From assembly GCA_016790695.1 (NCBI GenBank), contig JAEUOS010000048.1:1-57543 (forward strand): a stretch of DNA of 57,543 bases. Reading direction: 5' to 3'. The notes beneath the pieces are model-generated. The model had not been told where the DNA came from. It saw nothing but the letters and a program-made list of their open reading frames with translations, and ran no database searches. The position numbers were made by a program, and so were the translations under genes. This document shows, one piece after another, positions 9,493 through 17,943 of this stretch; position 1 is the stretch's first letter, and every line of letters starts with the position of its first letter. The DNA comes from Burkholderiales bacterium. Lineage in GTDB: Bacteria > Pseudomonadota > Gammaproteobacteria > Burkholderiales > JAEUOS01.

Positions 9493-10607
9493 CAGCCCGG
9501 GATCGCGCCGATGACGCCCTCGATCAGGTAGTTCATCTTCTCGAGTTCGAGTTCGGTCTGGGGCGAGTCCTTGGCCACCACCACGTTGCCCTTGTTGTCC
9601 TTCATGCCGGCCTTGAAGATGACGTAGCCGCCCTTCATCATCTGCGCCTTGGCCGCGTCGGCCGCCTTGCGCCCCTTCTCGGGCGCCGCGGCGCCATAGG
9701 GCGACATCTTGACGAAGCCCTCCTTGAGGCCGCCGCGCAGGAAGTTGGTGAGGGGCTTGCCTTCCTGGGCCGCCTTGACGAACTGCGTGTAGGGCGTGAG
9801 CCAGTTCCACTCGGCGCCGGTGAGGTAGCCCTTGGGCGCGAGTCTGGCCTGGCTGGCGTGATAGCCGCAGGTGAAGGCGCCGCGCTTCTCGGCGGTCTCG
9901 ACCACGACCTTGGGGCCGTCGACGTGGCAGGTCACGACATCGACACCCTGGTCGATCAGGCCGTTGGTCGCTTCCGCCTCCTTGACCGGCATCGACCAGT
10001 CGCCGGTGAAGATGACGCGGGTCGTGATGGCGGGGTCGACGGACTTCGCGCCGAGGGCGAAGGCGTTGATGTTGCGCAGCACCTGCGGGATCGGCTTGGC
10101 CGCGACGAAGCCGATCTTCTTCGTTTTCGAGGCGTGGCCGGCGACGATGCCGTTCAGGTACTGGCACTCGTCGATGTAGCCGAAGTAGGAGGCCACGTTC
10201 TTCGGGTGCTTGCCCTCGCTCCACAAGCCGCCGCAGTGCGCGAACCGGACGGTCGGATGGTCGGCCGCGAGCTTGAGGATGTGCGGGTCGAAGTAGCCGA
10301 ACGAGGTGGGGAAGAGCATCGCGGCCTTGTCCTGCCTGATCATCGCCAGCATGGTCTTCTGCACGTCGGCGGTCTCGGGGACCTTTTCCTGTTCCACCAC
10401 CTTGACCCCGGGGAGCTTCTTGATCTGCGCAGCGGCCTCGGCCTGCGCCTGGTTGTAGCCGAAATCATCCTTCGGGCCGACGTAGATCACGCCGATGACG
10501 ATCGGCTTGGCCTGGGCGAAGGCGAACCTTGGCGCGAGAGCCGCCAGAACGCCGCCGGTGCCCAGAGCCCTGATCACGCCGCGGCGCGAATTCGAATGCG
10601 TTGCCAT
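9492..10607 (-). CDS. BMP-family substrate-binding protein
   Basis: A 371-residue periplasmic basic-membrane-protein (BMP/PnrA-like) receptor. Twin arginines in SRRGVIRALGTGGVLAALAP suggest a Tat signal ending in FAQA. The mature start KPIVIGVIYVGPKDDFGYNQ and the later AGHASKTKKIGFVAAKPIPQ are typical of the family, which usually binds nucleosides. The ATG at 10607 has a strong AGGAGG seven bases upstream; frames extending further upstream lack a site. It is the first gene of the six-gene operon, behind a sigma-54-type promoter at 10721-10736. Co-location with biuret hydrolase suggests it binds a urea-like or triazine-derived nitrogen compound (inference). Confidence 0.9.
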   Translation of the reverse strand: MATHSNSRRGVIRALGTGGVLAALAPRFAFAQAKPIVIGVIYVGPKDDFGYNQAQAEAAAQIKKLPGVKVVEQEKVPETADVQKTMLAMIRQDKAAMLFPTSFGYFDPHILKLAADHPTVRFAHCGGLWSEGKHPKNVASYFGYIDECQYLNGIVAGHASKTKKIGFVAAKPIPQVLRNINAFALGAKSVDPAITTRVIFTGDWSMPVKEAEATNGLIDQGVDVVTCHVDGPKVVVETAEKRGAFTCGYHASQARLAPKGYLTGAEWNWLTPYTQFVKAAQEGKPLTNFLRGGLKEGFVKMSPYGAAAPEKGRKAADAAKAQMMKGGYVIFKAGMKDNKGNVVVAKDSPQTELELEKMNYLIEGVIGAIPG

Positions 10608-10705
10608 GCCTGCCTCCTGTGGATGATTCGGACCGAAAGCCTTCTCGTGGGGCGCGGTACGACCGGCCCGGGCCGGTGTGGTGTCAGGGCGTGCGCCGGC
10701 GCGCC

Positions 10706-10735
10706 GGCATGCGAAGGTCAAGCAAGGCGCATGCC
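10706..10735. repeat. Inverted repeat in the biuret operon promoter
   Basis: Perfect 8-base arms GGCATGCG (10706-10713) and CGCATGCC (10728-10735) separated by 14 bases. The right arm lies inside the sigma-54 -24 element and the left arm around the predicted start of transcription at 10710. A bound repressor could block the promoter, or it may be chance in a GC-rich region. Confidence 0.4.
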
Positions 10736-10736
10736 A
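10721..10736 (-). promoter_or_regulatory. Sigma-54 (-24/-12) promoter of the biuret operon
   Basis: Read on the minus strand the sequence is TGGCATG-CGCC-TTGCT, against the sigma-54 consensus TGGCACG-N4-TTGCW: one mismatch, with the invariant GG and GC at the required spacing. Transcription would start near 10710, leaving a 103-base leader before the BMP start codon at 10607. Sigma-54 promoters need an enhancer-binding activator such as NtrC, which fits a nitrogen-scavenging operon. Confidence 0.7.
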
Positions 10737-10818
10737 CGGGCGGCGATGGGGCGTGCGCGCAACGCCGGTGCGTGTCGCGTGTCCGGGTCAGGCCGAGGTC
10801 CAGCGCGGCGCGCCTCGA

Positions 10819-10835
10819 CGCACCGTTCGGGCGCA
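10819..10835. promoter_or_regulatory. NtrC-like enhancer site 1
   Basis: CGCACCGTTCGGGCGCA has the layout GCAC-N7-GCGC, one base from the NtrC dyad GCAC-N7-GTGC. Its centre is about 117 bases upstream of the predicted sigma-54 start site, a normal enhancer distance. A near copy lies 46 bases further upstream. Confidence 0.45.
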
Positions 10836-10864
10836 CGGGGATGGGGCGCCTGCGCGCTTTGGTG

Positions 10865-10880
10865 CGCACCGTTCAGGCGG
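10865..10880. promoter_or_regulatory. NtrC-like enhancer site 2
   Basis: CGCACCGTTCAGGCGG matches site 1 in 14 of its first 15 bases but has a poorer right half-site (GCGG for GTGC). Its centre is about 163 bases upstream of the predicted start. Paired sites are usual for NtrC, which binds cooperatively. Confidence 0.38.
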
Positions 10881-10941
10881 GCCCGCAGAACGCACCGCAT
10901 CAACCGGCGTCTGGATCCCGACCCGGTGTCAGCCGGACGGC

Positions 10942-11072
10942 CGCCGTCGGGCGGCGCGGGCGGCGCCTCGCGCGCCGAGGCGCTGGCCTGGCAGGCGCGG
11001 CGCGAGGAGGCGACGCGCGCGCAGGTTCAGGCGGCCGGTGCGCCGCCCGTGGCCGCGCGCCAGCGCGCGTAG
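10942..11072 (+). pseudogene. Remnant of a second ykgJ gene (3' end only)
   Basis: In the frame ending with the TAG at 11070 the sequence reads GGASRAEALAWQARREEATR..., matching [20 protein letters not shown]... of the intact gene at 4179-4493. Bases 10962-11053 differ from 4371-4462 at about 9 of 92 positions. Upstream the match fades, although the nine bases CGCCGTCGG recur at the same offset. No N-terminal cysteine cluster is present, so it cannot be functional. It overlaps the 3' end of queC on the other strand by 46 bases. Confidence 0.75.
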
Positions 11073-11761
11073 CCGTTGCGGCGCAGTTCGCACGCGGGGC
11101 AGGTGCCGCACCCGTGGCCCCAGGCGTGGAGTTCGCCGCGCTCGCCCAGGTAGCAGGTGTGGGTGTCCGCGACGATGCGCCGCACCAGCGCCGGACCGCC
11201 GAGCGACTCGGCGAGGGCCCAGGTGGCGGCCTTGTCGAGCCACATCAGGGGCGTCTCGAGGCGGAAGCGCCGGTCCATGCCGAGGTTGAGCGCGAGCTGC
11301 ATCGCCTTCATGGTGTCGTCGCGGCAGTCGGGGTAGCCGGAGAAATCGGTCTCGCACATGCCGCCGACCAGGACCGTCAGGCCGCGCCGATAGGCGACGG
11401 CGGCGGCGACGGTCAGGAACAGCAGGTTGCGGCCGGGAACGAAGGTGTTGGGCAGGCCGTCGTCCTGCATGCGGATGGCGATCGTGTCGGTCAGCGCGGT
11501 ATCGCCGAGCTGGCCGATGACGCCGAGGTCGACGAGGTGGTCGTCGCCGAGCGCGCCGGCCCAGTGCGGGAAGTCGCGCCGCAGCGCCGCGAGCAGGGGG
11601 GCGCGGCAGGCGAGTTCGACCGCGTGGCGCTGGCCGTAGGCGAAGCCGATGGTCTCGACCCGGGCGAAGCGCGCCAGTGCCCAGGCCAGGCAGGTGGTGG
11701 AGTCCTGCCCGCCGGAGAACAGGACCAGCGCGCCGGCTGAGGGGTCTGCGGGGGCTTGCAT
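11027..11761 (-). CDS. queC: 7-cyano-7-deazaguanine synthase
   Basis: A 244-residue enzyme of queuosine biosynthesis, making preQ0 from 7-carboxy-7-deazaguanine with ATP and ammonia. The PP-loop SGGQDS is at 16-21. The C-terminal zinc site is complete: Cys in THTCYLG, then [25 protein letters not shown] and [10 protein letters not shown] are family hallmarks. Start taken at ATG 11761; an ATG four codons earlier (11773) is possible. The last 13 or so residues ([13 protein letters not shown]) are encoded antisense to the ykgJ remnant, and differ from the usual QueC end, so the 3' end may have been reshaped. Confidence 0.95.
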   Translation of the reverse strand: MQAPADPSAGALVLFSGGQDSTTCLAWALARFARVETIGFAYGQRHAVELACRAPLLAALRRDFPHWAGALGDDHLVDLGVIGQLGDTALTDTIAIRMQDDGLPNTFVPGRNLLFLTVAAAVAYRRGLTVLVGGMCETDFSGYPDCRDDTMKAMQLALNLGMDRRFRLETPLMWLDKAATWALAESLGGPALVRRIVADTHTCYLGERGELHAWGHGCGTCPACELRRNGYARWRAATGGAPAA

Positions 11762-11793
11762 CGGCCGGCGCATTCTACGCGCGGGCCGGCGCC

Positions 11794-13287
11794 TCAGGTG
11801 CGAAAGCGCGCGACGATGCCGGTCAGGGCGCTGGCGACGCCGCGCAGGTTCTCGATGTCGCGCGACACCGCGGTGCTGACCGCGACCGAGCTGTCGGACA
11901 TGCCGGTGATGGACTCGACGTTGCGCGCGATGTCGGCGGCCGCCTGGCTCTGCTCCTCGAGCGCCGCCGAGATCTCGGTGACTACCGTGCCGACGCGCTC
12001 GGCGTCGGCGACGATGTGCTCGATCGATTCGCCGGCCTCGGTGACGTTGGCGACGCCGCTCGCGACGCGGCTGACGGCGGCGTCCATGCGCGCGGCCAGC
12101 GCGCTCTTGCTGTCGAGCATGCCGCTCATCATGTCCTGGATCTCGCTGGTCGACTTCTGCGTGCGCTCGGCGAGCTTGCGCACCTCGTCGGAGACCACGG
12201 CGAAGCCGCGCCCGGCTTCGCCGGCGCGCGCCGCCTCGATCGCCGCGTTCAGCGCCAGCAGGTTGGTCTGGGTCGCGATCTCGTTGATGATCTGCACCAC
12301 CCGCGAGGCGGCCTCGGACCGCTCGCCGAGGCGCTCGATCTCCTCGCGCGCGTCGGCGATCGCCGACTCGATGCCGCGCATGTCGTCGACCGACTTGCGC
12401 ACCACCTCGCCGCCGGCGGCGGCCGTGCGCGCGGCCTGGCCGACGAGCGAGCGGGCGTCGCGTGCGTTGCCGCTCAGCTGGTTGACCGAGACGGTGAGTT
12501 CCTGGACCGCGGCGGCGATCGCCGCGGTCGACTGGCTCTGCGCGGCGGCGCCGGCGGCCAGCGCGCTGCTGCTGTCGGCCAGGCCGGTCACCGCACCGTG
12601 GACCGCGTCGGTGTTGCTGCGGATCGCGCCGACGGTCTCGCGCAGGTGGCGCTGCATGGCCGCGACCGAGCGCGCGAGCCCGTCGTCGCCAGCCAGGGCC
12701 TCGGTACCGGCGCTGAGGTCGCCGTCGCCGATGCGCGCCGCGAGGGCGGCGGTGGCCGCCGAGGCACGGATCACGTCGCGCAGCATGAGCGAAAGGTAGA
12801 CCAGGACCACGGTCTCGAAGACGACGAAGGCCGCATGTACGCCGATGATGCCGAACGACGCGGCCTGCGGCAGCACGAACGCGCCGGTGTCGGCGGCCTG
12901 CAGGGCGTTGAAGCCCAGGTGGTGGACCGCGACGACGCCGGCGGCGAGCACGATCAGGCGCCAGTCGCAGTAGACGAGGAGGGCCGCCAGCATCACGAAG
13001 ATGCCGAAGTGCATCTCGAGCATGCCGCGCGTCATCTGGATCATCAGCGCCGGGAAGACGATGAAGGCGACCGCGACCGCCGCCCGGCCCGCGAGCGCGC
13101 CGGGCGCGATGCGCAGCAGCAGCAGCGGCACGGCGGCGGCCGGCAGCCCGACCAGGAGCGCAGGCAGCCACTGGCCGGTCAGGATCGCGAGCCCGAGGCT
13201 GACCGCGAGGAGCGCGGCGAGCGCGGCCTCCATGATGCGGTCGGCACGCAGCCGGAAGTGGTCGAGCGAGGCGGTCTGTTCGGTCAT
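11794..13287 (-). CDS. Methyl-accepting chemotaxis protein with multi-helix membrane sensor
   Basis: A 497-residue chemoreceptor. Instead of a periplasmic ligand domain, residues ~15-190 form about six membrane helices with conserved-looking histidines (MHFGIF, VHHLGFN, GVHAAF). A HAMP-like linker ([10 protein letters not shown]) follows and then a long coiled-coil signalling domain whose tip [20 protein letters not shown] is the CheA/CheW-binding hairpin. There is no C-terminal CheR pentapeptide. Start chosen at ATG 13287, since the upstream extension is low-complexity; this ATG overlaps the stop of a small membrane ORF in ATGA. No other che gene is nearby, so it is an orphan receptor. Confidence 0.9.
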   Translation of the reverse strand: MTEQTASLDHFRLRADRIMEAALAALLAVSLGLAILTGQWLPALLVGLPAAAVPLLLLRIAPGALAGRAAVAVAFIVFPALMIQMTRGMLEMHFGIFVMLAALLVYCDWRLIVLAAGVVAVHHLGFNALQAADTGAFVLPQAASFGIIGVHAAFVVFETVVLVYLSLMLRDVIRASAATAALAARIGDGDLSAGTEALAGDDGLARSVAAMQRHLRETVGAIRSNTDAVHGAVTGLADSSSALAAGAAAQSQSTAAIAAAVQELTVSVNQLSGNARDARSLVGQAARTAAAGGEVVRKSVDDMRGIESAIADAREEIERLGERSEAASRVVQIINEIATQTNLLALNAAIEAARAGEAGRGFAVVSDEVRKLAERTQKSTSEIQDMMSGMLDSKSALAARMDAAVSRVASGVANVTEAGESIEHIVADAERVGTVVTEISAALEEQSQAAADIARNVESITGMSDSSVAVSTAVSRDIENLRGVASALTGIVARFRT

Positions 13288-13529
13288 GGGGGCGATCCTG
13301 CGACGAAGGTTGAACGGCAAATCGGGGCGGCGGCTCCGGCCTCGAGCCACCACAGCATGGGGAACTGGGCGACGCTCCAGGCGGCAGCGATGATCCAGGC
13401 GAGGCGCGCGCGACCGTGACCGGCGCGCGGCACCGCACCGGCGCGGGTGCCGGCGGCCGGTGCGGACGCAATGGCAGGGGGCGGCGCAGCGGGGGACAGG
13501 GGCATGCGGTAGCGGGCCCGGCAGGGCAT
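13284..13529 (-). CDS. Possible small membrane protein coupled to the chemoreceptor
   Basis: An 81-codon frame, or 73 codons from the second ATG at 13505, rich in Pro and Ala at its start, then one convincing hydrophobic helix ([20 protein letters not shown]). Its TGA overlaps the chemoreceptor ATG in ATGA, which is how real co-translated genes are arranged here. No family is recognised and no good ribosome site is seen. It could be a small partner protein or a chance frame in GC-rich DNA. Bases 13530-13643 hold nothing recognisable. Confidence 0.35.
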   Translation of the reverse strand: MPCRARYRMPLSPAAPPPAIASAPAAGTRAGAVPRAGHGRARLAWIIAAAWSVAQFPMLWWLEAGAAAPICRSTFVAGSPP

Positions 13530-13643
13530 TCGGGCGTTGGCGACAATGCTAAGCGCGCACGCGCGGGGCCAGCCCTCGAAAAGGCGGGCGTTTCGGCGCC
13601 AGATCCGCGCGTTGCGACGGGCGCCGGGGCGCGGGCCTGCGCC

Positions 13644-14897
13644 CTAGCGCAGGATCAGGCGTGCGGTGCGGGTGCAGACCGCGAGGTCGGCGCCCAGCTG
13701 CTGGACGATGGCGACCGTGTAGTCGCCCGCGGCGAGTCGGCCGGGCGCGATGTCGACCGCGAAGCCGGCGCGGGCGTAGATCGCGTCGCCGAGCGCGCGC
13801 GCGACGTCGGGCCGGTCGACGTTGCGCGGCATGTCGAGCAGCAGGCCGGGCCCGCCGCCGCGGTCATAGACGCGCAGCCAGGCCTTGTCCGGGATGTCGG
13901 GGCGACGCGGGTCGGCGGCCCAGCCGGAGATGCGCAATGGCTCCGCCGCGGCTGCGTGGATCGCCTCGGCGCCGATGATGCGGTCGTTGATCTGGTCCAG
14001 GTAGCAGGCGCCGGTCTGCTCGAGCACCTGCTGGCCCGCGGGCGTCGGCGCGGACCGCGCCGGCCCCAGACCGCCGAGCCGCGGCGGCGGTGGTGCCGGG
14101 TCGACGCGCAGCCCGCTGCCCTGAAATCCGCCGGCCGCCGCCGGAGCAGCGGGTGCGCCGTCCGCGCTGCGGCCGGCCGGCGCGACGGGCGCGGCCGCCG
14201 CAGGTGTCGGGGCAACCGGTGTCGGGGCAACCGGTGTCGGGGCAACCGGCGTCGGGGCAGCCGGCGTCGGGGCAGCCGGCGTCGGGGTAGTCGGCACTGC
14301 GGCAGCCGGCAGTGGGCGACCGGCCGACGGCGGCGGCGCGGGCGCGGCGCTCGCCGCCGGTGCCGGGTCACGTGCCTCGTCCGCCGGCTTGCGCGTCGCG
14401 AGTTCCCGGTCGACGCCTGCGAGGTAGCGCTGGAATGCGGCGGTGAAATCGGCGTTGCTGCGCACCGGCAGGAGCCGGGGCGAGCCGCGCGAGATGCCGT
14501 CGACATAGGTGATCGTGGCCAGGCTGGTCCAGTAGCGGTTGCTGTCCTCGAACATGTTGAAGGTCTCGCGCCGCCAGGTGCCGACGCGGCGGCCGTTCTC
14601 GGCCGTGCCGGAGAGCAGGAACGCGTAGCGCCGCGTGCGGCCGTTCTCGACCACCGATCCCTGGTGCAGCAGGCCGCCGGGACCGTCGATGTACCCGTCG
14701 CGGCAGCGCCCGTCCCAGGCGACCGATCCCTGGCCGGCGATCTCGCGCAGGCGGGCGATCGAGTCCGGCGAACCGAGCACCCTGCAGCCGTTGCGTTCGG
14801 CGAACGAGGTCAGCGGCGCGGCCGCCGGCGATGGCGCGGCCAGCATGCCGAGGACGATGAACAACGCGCCTGTGGCGCTGCGGTGCGGGGAGGTCAC
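13644..14897 (-). CDS. Exported protein with MORN-like N-domain and Pro-Thr-Ala repeat linker
   Basis: About 417 residues from a GTG at 14897. The N-terminus ([20 protein letters not shown]) looks like a Sec signal. Residues ~35-130 contain [20 protein letters not shown] and related Gly/Trp/Tyr-rich runs like MORN repeats. A low-complexity linker of [10 protein letters not shown] units follows (DNA repeat 14206-14295). The C-terminal ~140 residues ([20 protein letters not shown]..., [21 protein letters not shown]) contain a GWA-x-D motif seen in uncharacterised surface proteins. Function unknown. The frame is open upstream into the neighbouring gene, so the start is uncertain, with no strong ribosome site. 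Confidence 0.7.
   Translation of the reverse strand: MTSPHRSATGALFIVLGMLAAPSPAAAPLTSFAERNGCRVLGSPDSIARLREIAGQGSVAWDGRCRDGYIDGPGGLLHQGSVVENGRTRRYAFLLSGTAENGRRVGTWRRETFNMFEDSNRYWTSLATITYVDGISRGSPRLLPVRSNADFTAAFQRYLAGVDRELATRKPADEARDPAPAASAAPAPPPSAGRPLPAAAVPTTPTPAAPTPAAPTPVAPTPVAPTPVAPTPAAAAPVAPAGRSADGAPAAPAAAGGFQGSGLRVDPAPPPPRLGGLGPARSAPTPAGQQVLEQTGACYLDQINDRIIGAEAIHAAAAEPLRISGWAADPRRPDIPDKAWLRVYDRGGGPGLLLDMPRNVDRPDVARALGDAIYARAGFAVDIAPGRLAAGDYTVAIVQQLGADLAVCTRTARLILR
14206..14295. repeat. Six tandem 15-base repeats (coding, APTPx)
   Basis: Unit gtcggggcaaccggt repeated six times head to tail with few changes; on the coding strand each encodes five residues, APTPV or APTPA (the 14281 end copy is divergent). 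In-frame units make it prone to length change by slippage without breaking the gene. Confidence 0.9.
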
Positions 14898-14952
14898 GGG
14901 ACCACGGGAAGGTAGGCTGCCGCCGGCGCGGCCGGTCGGTGCAGGCGCGATT

Positions 14953-16062
14953 CTAGGGCGTCCAGCGCAACCAGGCGAGCACGGGGGCGTGCAGGCTGTG
15001 CACGTACAGCCTGCCCTCGGTCTCGGTGGCGCCGGTGGTCTCGGGGATGGCGCCGGTCGGGTCCTGCAGGTCGGCAACGATGCGTCCTTCGGCAGTGAAG
15101 GCGAGCACGTGGCCGTAGGCGGGTGGCACCGGCCAGAGCTGGCGCGGCAGCCGCAGGATCATCTGGCGCAGCGCCGGCAGGCCGGCGAGCGCATCGACGG
15201 CGCCGCTGCGCGGCTTGGCGAGGCCGAGCCAGTAGCGCCCGTCGCGGCCGCGTGTGATGTTGTCGGGATACCCGGGCAGGTTGTCGAGCAGCACGCGCGC
15301 GGTGCCCTGCGCGAGCGCGGTCGGGAGGTGCAGGGCGTTCGCGCCGGCCGGGATCGCCCAGACCCGGTAGCGGCCGGTCTCGGCGACCAGGAGCGTGTCT
15401 CCCGTGCTGTTGAGCGCGATGCCGTTGGCGAAGGCCAGGCCGTGCGCGACGACGCGGGTGGTGCCGCGCGCGCGGTCGTGGACCAGGACGCGCCCGGTGG
15501 CGGACTGCTCGACGATGTCGAGCACGCTGGCCTCGAAGGTGCCGCCCCAGTCGCGCGGCGCGAAGCGTCGCGAGGCATCGGTGAAGTAGACCAGTCCCGC
15601 CGGTCCGATCGCGACGCTGTTGGCGTAGCGGATCGGGTCGCCGTCGACGCGGTCGGCGAGCAGGCGCGGCCGGCGGTCGGCACCGATGGCGATCAGGCCG
15701 CGCGTCGCGTCGGCGGCGATGATGTCGCCGGCGGCGTCGAAGGCGAAGCCGAGCACGCGCCCGCCGGTCTCCGCGTGGACGTCGCGGCCGCTGCCGTCGG
15801 GCCGCAGGCGCAGGATGCGGCCGCTGGCGACGGCCGCGTAGACCAGGCCGTCGGGGCCGATGGCGACGTGCTCGGGGCCGTGCTCGTCGCCGAGCGCGAT
15901 GCGGTGCAGCCCGTCGAGGCGCCGGTTGGCCGCGTGCGCGCCGGCGTAGCCGGGCGCGACGGGGGCCTGCCAGGCGACCGGGTCGGCGGGCACCGGCCAC
16001 AGCACCAGGTAATGGGCCGCGGCAACCGCGACTGCGGCTGCCGCGAGGCCGGCTCGCTTCAC
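14953..16062 (-). CDS. SMP-30/strictosidine synthase-like beta-propeller lactonase
   Basis: A 369-residue protein with a hydrophobic N-terminal anchor (AGLAAAAVAVAAAHYLVLW) and a six-bladed propeller. Blade motifs seen are EHVAIGPDGLVYAAVASGRI, DAAGDIIAADATRGL, YANSVAIGPAGLVYFTDASR, LAFANGIALNSTGDTLLVAE and the LPGYPDNITRGRDGRYWLGL segment typical of strictosidine-synthase-like proteins. Start GTG 16062 is fixed by GGAGGGG just upstream. Members hydrolyse lactones or organophosphate esters; the substrate here is unknown. It is probably membrane-anchored and periplasmic. Confidence 0.85.
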   Translation of the reverse strand: MKRAGLAAAAVAVAAAHYLVLWPVPADPVAWQAPVAPGYAGAHAANRRLDGLHRIALGDEHGPEHVAIGPDGLVYAAVASGRILRLRPDGSGRDVHAETGGRVLGFAFDAAGDIIAADATRGLIAIGADRRPRLLADRVDGDPIRYANSVAIGPAGLVYFTDASRRFAPRDWGGTFEASVLDIVEQSATGRVLVHDRARGTTRVVAHGLAFANGIALNSTGDTLLVAETGRYRVWAIPAGANALHLPTALAQGTARVLLDNLPGYPDNITRGRDGRYWLGLAKPRSGAVDALAGLPALRQMILRLPRQLWPVPPAYGHVLAFTAEGRIVADLQDPTGAIPETTGATETEGRLYVHSLHAPVLAWLRWTP

Positions 16063-16180
16063 GTTCCCCTCCGTTCGCACCGGCCGCGCCGCGGCGCGCC
16101 TGTGGTATTTTCCCCCGCAGCCGTCGGCGGTTCGTCCGCCGCCAACGCGCGGTGGCCAATATAGCGGAGGGAGGCAGTCC

Positions 16181-16951
16181 ATGGGGCAACTGGAGGGGCG
16201 GCGCGCGCTGGTCGTCGCCGGCGCCGCCGGCATCGGCCGCGCGTGCGTCGAGCGCTTCTGCGCCGAAGGCGCGCGCGTGGTGTTCTCGGACATCGACGAC
16301 GCCGGCGGCCGCCGTCTCGAGGCGGACCTGCGCGCGGCGGGGCGCGCGGCGTGGTTCGTGCGTTCCGACGCGGGCGCGGCGGACGCGGTGCGCGCGCTGG
16401 TCGCGCAGGCGATCGACACCCTCGGCGGCCTCGACCTGCTGCTCAACAATGCCGGCATCGCGGTGTCGAAGGACCTGCTCGATCTCACCGACGAGGACTT
16501 CGACCGCACCATCGACGTCAACCTCAAGGCGGCGTTCGTCGCCAGCCAGGCGGCGGCGCGGCACATGCTCGCCACCGGCACGCGCGGATCGATCATCAGC
16601 ATGTCGTCGGTCAACGCGGTGCTCAACATCCCGAACCTGCTCACCTACAACATCAGCAAGGGCGGCCTGAACCAGCTCACCCGCAACCTCGCGATCCGCC
16701 TCGCGCCGCACGGGATCCGCGTCAACGCGATCGGACCGGGGACCATCCTCACCGACCTGGTGCGCAAGACCATCTACACCTCGGAGGCGGCGAAGGCGGC
16801 GGTGATGTCGCGCACGCCGATGGGGCGTGCGGGCGAGGTCGACGAGATCGCCGCGATTGCCGTGTTCCTGGCATCGGACGCGTCTTCGTACGTGACCGGC
16901 CAGGTCATCTACGCCGACGGCGGGCGCCTGCCGCTCAACTACACCGTCTGA
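16181..16951 (+). CDS. Short-chain dehydrogenase/reductase
   Basis: A 256-residue classical SDR. NNAG is at 89-92 and the catalytic S143, Y156 and K160 lie in ISMSSVNA and LTYNISKGG. The cofactor loop reads VAGAAGIG instead of the usual TGxxxGIG: Thr and the first Gly are changed to Val and Ala and a Gly is shifted by one. The acidic residue at the end of strand 2 (FSDIDD) suggests NAD(H). The C-terminus (VIYADGGRLPLNYTV) is longer than the usual IxVDGG. A strong GGAGGGAGG precedes ATG 16181. The substrate is not predictable. Confidence 0.9.
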   Translation: MGQLEGRRALVVAGAAGIGRACVERFCAEGARVVFSDIDDAGGRRLEADLRAAGRAAWFVRSDAGAADAVRALVAQAIDTLGGLDLLLNNAGIAVSKDLLDLTDEDFDRTIDVNLKAAFVASQAAARHMLATGTRGSIISMSSVNAVLNIPNLLTYNISKGGLNQLTRNLAIRLAPHGIRVNAIGPGTILTDLVRKTIYTSEAAKAAVMSRTPMGRAGEVDEIAAIAVFLASDASSYVTGQVIYADGGRLPLNYTV

Positions 16952-17055
16952 ATGCGCGCCCGACCGAGCACCGTGGTCGCGCGCGCCGCGACGATACCCG
17001 CCGCGGCGGCGCGCGGCGCCCGGCCGCCGGCGGCCGGGGCCCGCCGGGGGCGCGC

Positions 17056-17943
17056 ATGATCACCCTGCGCATGGGCCGCCAGGTGCACGACGCGGTGGCG
17101 CGCGGCTACAACTCGGGCAGCGGCATCATCGCGGAAAAGAATCGTCTGGTCGCCGCCAGCCTGGTTGCGCGCGTGCCGCGCCGCGACCGGGCCGTCGCCG
17201 TTGCCGACCTCGGCGTCGGCGACGGCGCCATGCTCGCGCAGCTGGCGGCCGCCGGCCTGCCGATGCGGGCCACCGGCCTCGACGTCTCGCGCGCGATGCT
17301 CGCGCGCGCCGCCGCGCGCGTTCCGCTCACGACGGTCCACGCGGGTGCCGAGCACGCGGCGCGCCACCTGCCGGCCGCGGCGTTCGACCTGGTGCTGGCG
17401 CATTTCATCCTCGCCTATGTCGACCGCGCCGCGCTGCTGGCGCAGGCGCGCACGCTGCTCGCCGTCGACGGCGTCTTCTCGCTGGTGACGACCACGGGGG
17501 AGGGTGGGTCCGGGTTCATGGCCTGGCTCGACGAGCACTACCGCCGTACCCGGCATCCGCTCAAGCGCATCATCGCGGCGGCGGCCGATCGCGCGCTCGC
17601 GTGCTCGCATGTGCCGGCGACGTATGCGGACCTCGAGGCCGACATCGCCGCCGCCGGGCTGCAGGTGCAGGCGCGCCAGACGCTGCGGGTGCCGGTGAGC
17701 CTGCCCGACGCGGAGGCCGCGTACCGCTTCGGTTTCGAGGAAGGCTGGGCCGCGAACATCCTCACGGTGCCGGGCCTGCCGCTCGGCGTCGGCGAGGCGA
17801 TGGCGCGCTGGGGGGTGCGCCAGGGCGCCTACCCGCTGCGCTTCATCCAGGTGGTCGAGATGCTCGAGATCGGCCGGGCGCTGCCGTCGGCGGACCCGGC
17901 GACCGACCGCGCGGGCGCGCGGTCGGCGCCGCGCGGCGGCTAG
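17056..17943 (+). CDS. Class I SAM-dependent methyltransferase
   Basis: A 295-residue cytoplasmic enzyme. Motif I is [15 protein letters not shown], followed by [13 protein letters not shown] (acidic residue binding the ribose) and [19 protein letters not shown]. The family (Methyltransf_25/11) covers many substrates, so no function is assigned. ATG 17056 follows a 104-base gap with nothing recognisable. The stop shares CTAG with the convergent infA. Confidence 0.8.
   Translation: MITLRMGRQVHDAVARGYNSGSGIIAEKNRLVAASLVARVPRRDRAVAVADLGVGDGAMLAQLAAAGLPMRATGLDVSRAMLARAAARVPLTTVHAGAEHAARHLPAAAFDLVLAHFILAYVDRAALLAQARTLLAVDGVFSLVTTTGEGGSGFMAWLDEHYRRTRHPLKRIIAAAADRALACSHVPATYADLEADIAAAGLQVQARQTLRVPVSLPDAEAAYRFGFEEGWAANILTVPGLPLGVGEAMARWGVRQGAYPLRFIQVVEMLEIGRALPSADPATDRAGARSAPRGG

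Larger units (their letters stand above)
10608..10941. other. Non-coding leader and control region of the biuret operon
   Basis: About 330 bases without a convincing gene. It contains the 103-base operon leader, a sigma-54-type promoter, an inverted repeat and two near-identical NtrC-like motifs, each listed separately. The upstream half may also contain badly decayed ykgJ sequence: a 12-mer cgcctgcgcgct at 10847-10858 is in frame with the ykgJ tail and equals the codons for ACAL-like residues of the intact copy. Long open frames here have no codon logic and are treated as chance. Confidence 0.5.

Noticed and set aside
9441..11072. Long plus-strand open frame across the BMP gene and the control region
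   Set aside because: It is antisense to a clear BMP gene and reads as low-complexity Arg/Gly-rich sequence; only its last part is informative, as the ykgJ remnant.
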